From the NCBI RefSeq assembly GCF_900107095.1, contig NZ_FNOR01000001.1, forward strand, positions 294,359 to 358,358: a stretch of DNA of 64,000 bases, read 5' to 3'. Shown one piece after another: positions 59,160 to 64,000 of the stretch. A model generated the notes under the pieces. It saw only the letters and a list, made by a program, of their open reading frames with translations. It ran no database searches and was not told the DNA's origin. The stretch is from Collimonas sp. OK242 (GTDB taxonomy: Bacteria; Pseudomonadota; Gammaproteobacteria; Burkholderiales; Burkholderiaceae_D). How positions within the stretch are numbered: the stretch's first letter is position 1; each line of letters starts with the position of its first letter. A program made the position numbers and the translations under genes.

Positions 59160-60104
59160 ATGGAATTCACTCTCATCACCTTGCTGAACGGTCTCAGTTA
59201 CGGCCTGCTGCTGTTTCTGCTGTCGGCGGGGCTGACGCTCATATTCAGCATGCTGGGAGTGCTGAATTTCGCCCATGCGAGTTTTTATATGCTGGGCGCT
59301 TATTTCGCCTATGCGATCAGCGTCAAGTTCGGATTCTGGCCGGCGCTATTGCTGGCGCCGCTGCTGGCCGGCATGCTGGGCGCACTGGTAGAGCGTTTCG
59401 GACTGCGCCATGTGCGTCGCCACGGGCAGGTGGCGGAACTGCTGTTTACTTTCGGCCTGTCTTACGTGATGGTCGAACTGGTGCAACTGATTTGGGGCAA
59501 ATCGGCGCTGCCGTACGCGATCCCGGCACAACTCGACGGGTCGCTGTTTACTTTGTATGCAACTACGTTTCCCATCTATCGCGGCTTCATGATGCTGCTG
59601 GCATTGCTGGTTTTGCTGGCGGCGGCCTGGCTGCTGAAGCGCTCGCGTATCGGTTTGCTGATCCAGGCGGCGCTGACCCATCCGCAGATGGTCGAAGCCT
59701 TGGGACATAACGTGCCGCGTATTTTTACCTTGGTGTTTGCCGCCGGCTGCGGTTTGGCCGGATTGGCCGGGGTAGTGGGCGGCAATGCCTTGGTCACTGA
59801 GCCGGGCATGGCGGCCGGGGTCGGCAGCATTATTTTCGTCGTAGTGGTGGTCGGCGGCCTCGGTTCTTTGCGCGGGGCGTTCATCGCCTCGCTGCTGATC
59901 GGGATTTTGCAGACCTTTGCCGTCGCGCTGGATATGTCGGCAGCGAGCGGTTTGGCGCACTGGGGTGTGCAGATCGATCCCGATGCAGCGCTATATCCGC
60001 TGCTGCAGCTGACGCTGGCCCAGCTTGCACCTGTATTACCGTATCTGCTGCTGGTGCTGGTCATGCTGCTGCGTCCGCGCGGCTTGTTTGGCGTGCGCGA
60101 TTGA
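59160..60104 (+). CDS. livH: Branched-chain amino-acid-type ABC permease LivH
   Basis: 314 residues with about eight membrane segments. The N-terminal LNGLSYGLLLFLLSAGLTLIFSMLGVLNFAHASFYMLG is the family hallmark, and the EAA-like loop is seen around ALGHNVPRIF. Overlaps livM. The substrate could be branched-chain amino acids, amides or another organic acid, since no binding protein is present to decide. Confidence 0.92.
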   Translation: MEFTLITLLNGLSYGLLLFLLSAGLTLIFSMLGVLNFAHASFYMLGAYFAYAISVKFGFWPALLLAPLLAGMLGALVERFGLRHVRRHGQVAELLFTFGLSYVMVELVQLIWGKSALPYAIPAQLDGSLFTLYATTFPIYRGFMMLLALLVLLAAAWLLKRSRIGLLIQAALTHPQMVEALGHNVPRIFTLVFAAGCGLAGLAGVVGGNALVTEPGMAAGVGSIIFVVVVVGGLGSLRGAFIASLLIGILQTFAVALDMSAASGLAHWGVQIDPDAALYPLLQLTLAQLAPVLPYLLLVLVMLLRPRGLFGVRD

Positions 60105-61207
60105 TGGATAGGCGCATGAATATGAGTATGAAGGCGGAGCGCAGCTGGATCTGGATGGCGTTTGCGCTGATATTACTGGCCGCGCCTTGGGTGTTTCCGC
60201 AAAGCGCAGCGCTGTCGATCTTGTCGCAATGCGGCAGCATGATGATCCTGGCGCTTTCCTTCAACATGCTGCTCGGACAAACCGGCATGCTGTCGTTCGG
60301 CCATGCGCTGTATTCCGGCCTGGCTGCGTTTGTCGCCGTGCATGTGATGAACCGGCTGGCCGGCGGCAGCCCTGTCGCGTTGCTGTTGGTGCCGCTGGCC
60401 GGCGGTTGCGCCGGCATGCTGTGCGGCGTTGTTTTCGGCTTCATCACTACCCGTAAATCTGGTACGGCGCTGTCGATGATCAGCCTGGCGCTGGTTGAAC
60501 TGGCGGCGGCCGCGGCCTTGATGTTTCCGGGATGGTTTGGCGGCGAGAGCGGGGTCAGCACCGACCGTGTGCTTGGCGCGCCGTTTCTTGGCATCGACTT
60601 TGCATCGCAATTGCAGGTGTATTACCTGATCGCGTTCTGGCTTTTCGTTAGCACCGCCGCCATGTATGGACTGACTCTTACGCCGCTGGGGCGCATCGCC
60701 AACGCCGTGCGCGATAACCCGGAGCGGGCAGCGTTCATCGGTCACGATCCGCGCCGGGTACGTTACCTGATGTTCATCTTGTCGGCATTCTTCGCCGGCG
60801 TCGGCGGCGCGCTGAGCGCCATCAATTTTGAAATCGTCAGTGCTGAAAATCTGAGCTTGCTGCGTTCGGCGCAGATCCTGTTGTTTACCTTCATTGGCGG
60901 CATCGGCTATTTCTTCGGGCCGATGATAGGAGCATTGCTTGGCGTGCTGTTTTCCGCTTTGCTGTCGACTTATACGCGAGGCTGGCAGTTGTATCTCGGA
61001 CTGCTGTTTGTCATCGTCGTCTTGTTTGCGCCAGGCGGCATCGCCGGCGTCTGGATGACGGCAGTCACCCGCTGGCGGCGCCTGAGCGCGCTCCGGTTGC
61101 GGCAACTGGCGCTGCCGTCTCTGTTGCGCTTGGCCGGCCTGTTGCTGCTGGCGGGCGGCGCCGTGCTGTTGATTGAAACACTGTATCGGCGGGCGGCGGG
61201 CATATGA
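60104..61207 (+). CDS. livM: Branched-chain amino-acid-type ABC permease LivM
   Basis: 367 residues. MLLGQTGMLSFGHALYSGLAAF is the typical LivM segment, and GRIANAVRDNPERAAFIGHDPRRVRYLMFILSAFFAGVGG (outline) contains the ATPase-contacting loop. The ATG at 60104 overlaps the livH stop codon in TTGATG; the upstream TTG at 60101 is possible. It overlaps livG by ATGA. Confidence 0.92.
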   Translation: MDRRMNMSMKAERSWIWMAFALILLAAPWVFPQSAALSILSQCGSMMILALSFNMLLGQTGMLSFGHALYSGLAAFVAVHVMNRLAGGSPVALLLVPLAGGCAGMLCGVVFGFITTRKSGTALSMISLALVELAAAAALMFPGWFGGESGVSTDRVLGAPFLGIDFASQLQVYYLIAFWLFVSTAAMYGLTLTPLGRIANAVRDNPERAAFIGHDPRRVRYLMFILSAFFAGVGGALSAINFEIVSAENLSLLRSAQILLFTFIGGIGYFFGPMIGALLGVLFSALLSTYTRGWQLYLGLLFVIVVLFAPGGIAGVWMTAVTRWRRLSALRLRQLALPSLLRLAGLLLLAGGAVLLIETLYRRAAGI

Positions 61208-61980
61208 GCGAAAACGCAATGCCGAATATTCTGGAGCTGCGCGATCTGCACAAGCAATTCGGCGACACGCGGATTATCTGCGGCGCGGATTTGCAATTGA
61301 GGCAAGGTGAAAGACTGGCTTTGATCGGCCCCAATGGCGCCGGAAAAACGACCTTGTTCAATCTGATATCCGGCCGCGCCGAGGCCAGCAGCGGCGACAT
61401 TCTTTTGCATGGACGGCAGATAAGCGGCCTGAGCCCGTTCCAGATCAATCGCCTCGGCCTGGCGCGCAGCTTCCAGATTACCAATATATTCCCGCAACTG
61501 AGCGTCCAGGAAAACCTGCGCGCTGCGGTGTTGTCGGCGCAGGGCTATCGCCGGGTCTTCTGGCGCCGTTTGTCGGCTCTGCGCGCGGTCAGCCGGCGCA
61601 CTGAAGAAGTGTTGCAGCAATGCGGTTTGGAGGCGCAGCGCGATACGCCTGGCCGCGACCTCAGTTATGCCGCCCAGCGCGCCCTGGAAATCGGCATCAC
61701 GATTGCCGGCGATGCCGGACTGATCCTGCTGGACGAACCGACCGCCGGCATGAGCCGCGACGAATCCGCCGCCGCTACCGAGCTGATCCGCCGCGTCAGT
61801 GCAGGCAAAACCTTGTTGATGATCGAGCACGATATGGAGGTGGTGTTCGGCCTGGTGGACAGGATTGCGGTGCTGGTCGAGGGACGTATCATTGCTTGCG
61901 ACACGCCGGCGGCGATTCGGTGTAATCGGGCAGTGCAGGCGGCCTATCTCGGCCGCCTTGAAGCGGAGCCGATACCATGA
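61204..61980 (+). CDS. livG: ABC ATPase LivG
   Basis: 258 residues. Walker A GPNGAGKTTLFNL is canonical, with Q-loop RSFQITNIF, a signature that reads LSYAAQRALEIG instead of LSGGQ (normal for LivG), Walker B LILLDEPTAGM and the H-loop IEHDM. It overlaps livF by ATGA. Confidence 0.93.
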   Translation: MSENAMPNILELRDLHKQFGDTRIICGADLQLRQGERLALIGPNGAGKTTLFNLISGRAEASSGDILLHGRQISGLSPFQINRLGLARSFQITNIFPQLSVQENLRAAVLSAQGYRRVFWRRLSALRAVSRRTEEVLQQCGLEAQRDTPGRDLSYAAQRALEIGITIAGDAGLILLDEPTAGMSRDESAAATELIRRVSAGKTLLMIEHDMEVVFGLVDRIAVLVEGRIIACDTPAAIRCNRAVQAAYLGRLEAEPIP

Positions 61981-62669
61981 GCGCCATGCTTGAAGTGCGC
62001 GGTTTGCACGCCTTCTACGATCAAAGCCATGTCTTGCACGGCGTCGATCTTGATGTCGGACCCGGCGAAATAGTCAGTCTGCTGGGGCGCAATGGCGCCG
62101 GCCGTTCCTCAACGCTGAAAGCGGTGATGGGAATGATGCGCAGCAGCGGCTCGGTGCGCTTCAACGGCGCTGAGCTGATCGGCCTGAAAACCTTTCAGAT
62201 TGCCAGGCGTGGCTTGGCTTACGTGCCGGAAGAGCGGGCGGTGTTCCCGATGCTGACGGTGCAACAGAATTTGCTCCTGGGGCAGCAGCGCGAGCGGGCG
62301 GCAATCGAGGATATGTGGCAATTGATGCCGCAGCTGGCCGCACGCAAGCATGTCGCAGCCGGCTTGCTGTCCGGCGGCGAGCAGCAAATGCTCAGCCTGT
62401 GCCGCAGCCTGATGGGAAAACCGCAACTGATCATGGTCGACGAGCCGACTGAAGGCCTGGCGCCGCACATGGTGCAGTCGGTGGCGCAGCATCTGCTGGC
62501 ATTGCGAGCGCAGAGGCTGGGCGTGCTGCTGGTCGAGCAAAAACTCGGCATCGCGCTGGAGATATCCGACCGCGTGCTGGTGATGGGGCATGGCCGGATC
62601 GTGTTTGCCGGTACGCCGGCGGAATTGCGCGCCAACCCTGCGGTGCGGCAGAAATGGCTAGAAGTTTGA
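61977..62669 (+). CDS. livF: ABC ATPase LivF
   Basis: 230 residues. The P-loop reads GRNGAGRSSTLKAVMG: the Walker A lysine is Arg and the following Thr is Ser. The signature LSGGEQQMLSLCRSLM, Walker B LIMVDEPTEGL and the switch histidine equivalent VEQKLG (Gln) are present. Arg at this position occurs in some LivF homologues. It is the last gene of the livHMGF operon. Confidence 0.9.
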   Translation: MSAMLEVRGLHAFYDQSHVLHGVDLDVGPGEIVSLLGRNGAGRSSTLKAVMGMMRSSGSVRFNGAELIGLKTFQIARRGLAYVPEERAVFPMLTVQQNLLLGQQRERAAIEDMWQLMPQLAARKHVAAGLLSGGEQQMLSLCRSLMGKPQLIMVDEPTEGLAPHMVQSVAQHLLALRAQRLGVLLVEQKLGIALEISDRVLVMGHGRIVFAGTPAELRANPAVRQKWLEV

Positions 62670-63082
62670 ACGGGAAATGAGCCAGTCAGTTGTATCTGAA
62701 AGATTTGCATGGGCGATCGAGAAGGTGCATCAGCACAGACTCAACCGTACATGCAGTGTCCGACTAAACCGCCTTTGAAGGACAGCAATCGGCCCAATAC
62801 TAATAACTACAATCGATTCCTGCCGCTGAGGTCGCGACGCTTCAATGACGGCTGCCAGATTGCGGTCACTGGGCTTCGATGGAACGCCAACCAGTTCTAT
62901 GCAAAATGCGTTTTTCGTCTACATTGGAACGAATGGCGGCTTAGGTGGCTCGACCGGTCGTTGACGGAAATTTCTCAACGAGTCGCTGGTTTTCCAAAAT
63001 CTGGCAGGCGGTTCACGACCCGAAGCCGCCAGTCACAATTCACGAAAGCTGCCATTCAGCAGCAAAAGCCATTAAACAAAGA
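62670..63082. other. Non-coding or decayed stretch after livF
   Basis: 413 bp with no convincing gene. A 140-residue frame on the plus strand at 62709-63131 has a basic, low-complexity composition and no family resemblance. Segments such as CTGGCAGGCGGTTCACGACC and AAGCTGCCATTCAGC look like decayed intergenic repeat material. I see no terminator close to livF. Confidence 0.4.
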
Positions 63083-63571
63083 TCACTCTCGAAGATCTAC
63101 GCCATGGCTTTGCAGAACCTTTGAAATTTGAATTTCATTCTCAGCCCAAAGTTCAGTTCTGCTTATCGATTGTTTCTTTCCATTTTTGAAACTCACTTCC
63201 AATTTATAGTGCCCCTTGTCATCTCTTTTTCTCAATACATGATCGACGTCCGAGTAATGAAAGCGGTCTGGCGCAGATGGTAAAAACCACAATCCATTTG
63301 AAGAACAAAACCCTTCTTGGTTAAGCACCACATGATCGATGAAATACTTGTCGGGTACACTCACCCCTAAAACGAGCAACCCAAAAAAAATCGCCAGGAC
63401 ACCTAAACCCGCGATGCGGCCAGAGAGATAAGCATGGCCTCCAGATGGTAATTTGTTCTTAAAAAATACAATCCCAACCACCACCAGTATTAGGCCAACG
63501 GCCACAGTATGCTGAACCGAAGTTGATGAGTAGGAAAATATAGCTTCGGCACCAAATAATTCACAAGTCAT
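63083..63571 (-). CDS. Hypothetical membrane protein
   Basis: 162 residues, lower in GC than its neighbours. Two hydrophobic segments (VAVGLILVVVGIVFF and IAGLGVLAIFFGLLVLGV) in the first half are followed by a soluble tail with SDVDHVLRKRDDKGHYKLEVSFKNGKK, which resembles a PH-like strand pair. The start has only a weak ribosome binding site. I do not recognise the family. Its base composition and position next to an IS element suggest acquired DNA. Confidence 0.5.
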   Translation of the reverse strand: MTCELFGAEAIFSYSSTSVQHTVAVGLILVVVGIVFFKNKLPSGGHAYLSGRIAGLGVLAIFFGLLVLGVSVPDKYFIDHVVLNQEGFCSSNGLWFLPSAPDRFHYSDVDHVLRKRDDKGHYKLEVSFKNGKKQSISRTELWAENEIQISKVLQSHGVDLRE

Positions 63572-63858
63572 AGTAAGGAATGTCTAACGGGTGTGGAAAA
63601 ATTATTCGTGGCTTGCATTGTGTTGAAAGCTATATGGAACACCAAGGCCGAGAGTCCGCTTCTGGCCCAGAGTGTGTAAAAACATAGAAATTCGTTGGCA
63701 CGATCAATAACGTGTTCAACGACCGCCATCCAAGTCACGAGAGCGGTTTATTCTGACGAGTTTTTCCGTCTGCGGCACGGAATATTTTTTGAGTGGCAGT
63801 CTAAAAACCGCCGCAATCCGCTCCAAATCACGTTCATTTTCACAGCAAAAAGAGCCCT
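63572..63858. other. Downstream flank of the IS1182-like element
   Basis: 287 bp without a gene. CTTCTGGCCCAGAGTGTGTAAAAAC at about 63660-63684 resembles an IS terminal region read outward, so the right end of the element may lie there. I could not pair it with the other end, which is outside the window. Confidence 0.35.
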
Positions 63859-64000
63859 TCAGGCCCGGATCTCTCGCATCAATCGGTCGACACCCAATAT
63901 CTGCATTACACGTTTCAAATTGTAGGCAAGTACGTGCAGACTCATCTCGGTTTTGACCCGTTTCAAAGTCTTCGTCAAGAAGTGCGCCGATCCCATCCAC
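63859..64000 (-). CDS. IS1182-like transposase, C-terminal part
   Basis: The last 46 residues of a DDE transposase: WMGSAHFLTKTLKRVKTEMS, then LHVLAYNLKRVMQILGVDRL ending MREIRA and a stop. The MSLHVLAYNLKRV segment is a common ending of IS1182-family transposases. The gene enters from the right edge, so the catalytic domain is not visible and intactness cannot be judged. Confidence 0.75.
   Translation of the reverse strand, partial: WMGSAHFLTKTLKRVKTEMSLHVLAYNLKRVMQILGVDRLMREIRA

Noticed and set aside
62709..63131. 140-codon plus-strand frame after livF
   Set aside because: Basic, repetitive composition, overlap with the opposite-strand membrane protein gene, and no known motif; more likely decayed repeat DNA.

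Overview
The window is chromosomal DNA of a betaproteobacterium, most likely of the Oxalobacteraceae (Collimonas/Herbaspirillum-like). The signs are high GC, house-keeping clusters in an arrangement typical of Burkholderiales (tig-clpP-clpX-lon-hupB-tRNA-ppiD; selO-msrB-yciB-bolA-ppiC), an hpnCDE squalene set, and a lactate-dehydrogenase-type LldD. The genus is an inference from memory of protein style and no search was run.

Layout. 0-4 kb, minus strand: the 5' part of lldD and the hpnC-hpnD-hpnE squalene genes. 4-8.3 kb: a two-gene RND efflux pump without an outer-membrane partner. 8.5-18.7 kb: tRNA-Leu(UAG), creA, the protein quality-control block tig, clpP, clpX, lon, then hupB, tRNA-Val(UAC), tRNA-Asp(GUC) and ppiD. 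18.7-21.7 kb: tesA and ybbA, divergent with overlapping start codons, a LysR regulator and a thioredoxin-like protein. 21.8-24.9 kb: a tightly overlapped operon tsaB-rimI-family-4 uracil-DNA glycosylase-DUF1853. 24.9-31 kb: lplT, alr, radA, and the formaldehyde/S-nitrosoglutathione pair frmA-fghA. 31-33.5 kb, minus strand: an ArsR-SRPBCC-DUF1801 operon and a TerC-family gene preceded by a clear yybP-ykoY manganese riboswitch. 33.5-38.2 kb: LysR, malate synthase, and the nitric-oxide module nsrR and hmp, each with an NsrR-type palindrome. 38.3-47.2 kb: S46 peptidase, NnrU, NnrD, D-amino-acid dehydrogenase, DUF2252, and an SDR/LysR divergent pair. 47.4-51.4 kb: purL. 51.4-54.3 kb: an accessory insertion with a broken signal-peptidase fragment, a 60-residue unknown, a 155-residue unknown and a DyP-type peroxidase. 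54.5-58.3 kb, minus strand: selO-msrB-yciB-bolA-ppiC. 58.4-59.1 kb: a DUF2239 gene with a candidate ribbon-helix-helix segment and three palindromes upstream. 59.2-62.7 kb: the livHMGF branched-chain-type ABC transporter without its binding protein. 62.7-64 kb: a degenerate stretch, an orphan membrane protein and the 3' end of an IS1182-like transposase.

Most of the window is conserved core genome. The parts that merit a second look are the manganese riboswitch, the DUF2239 palindrome cluster, the DyP peroxidase with its 155-residue companion and altered GxxDG motif, the uracil-DNA glycosylase/DUF1853 coupling, the 18-bp inverted copy of the radA 3' end, and the lepB relic. I found no CRISPR array, prophage, secretion system or recognisable defence island, and nothing that I can claim as a wholly new multi-gene system.
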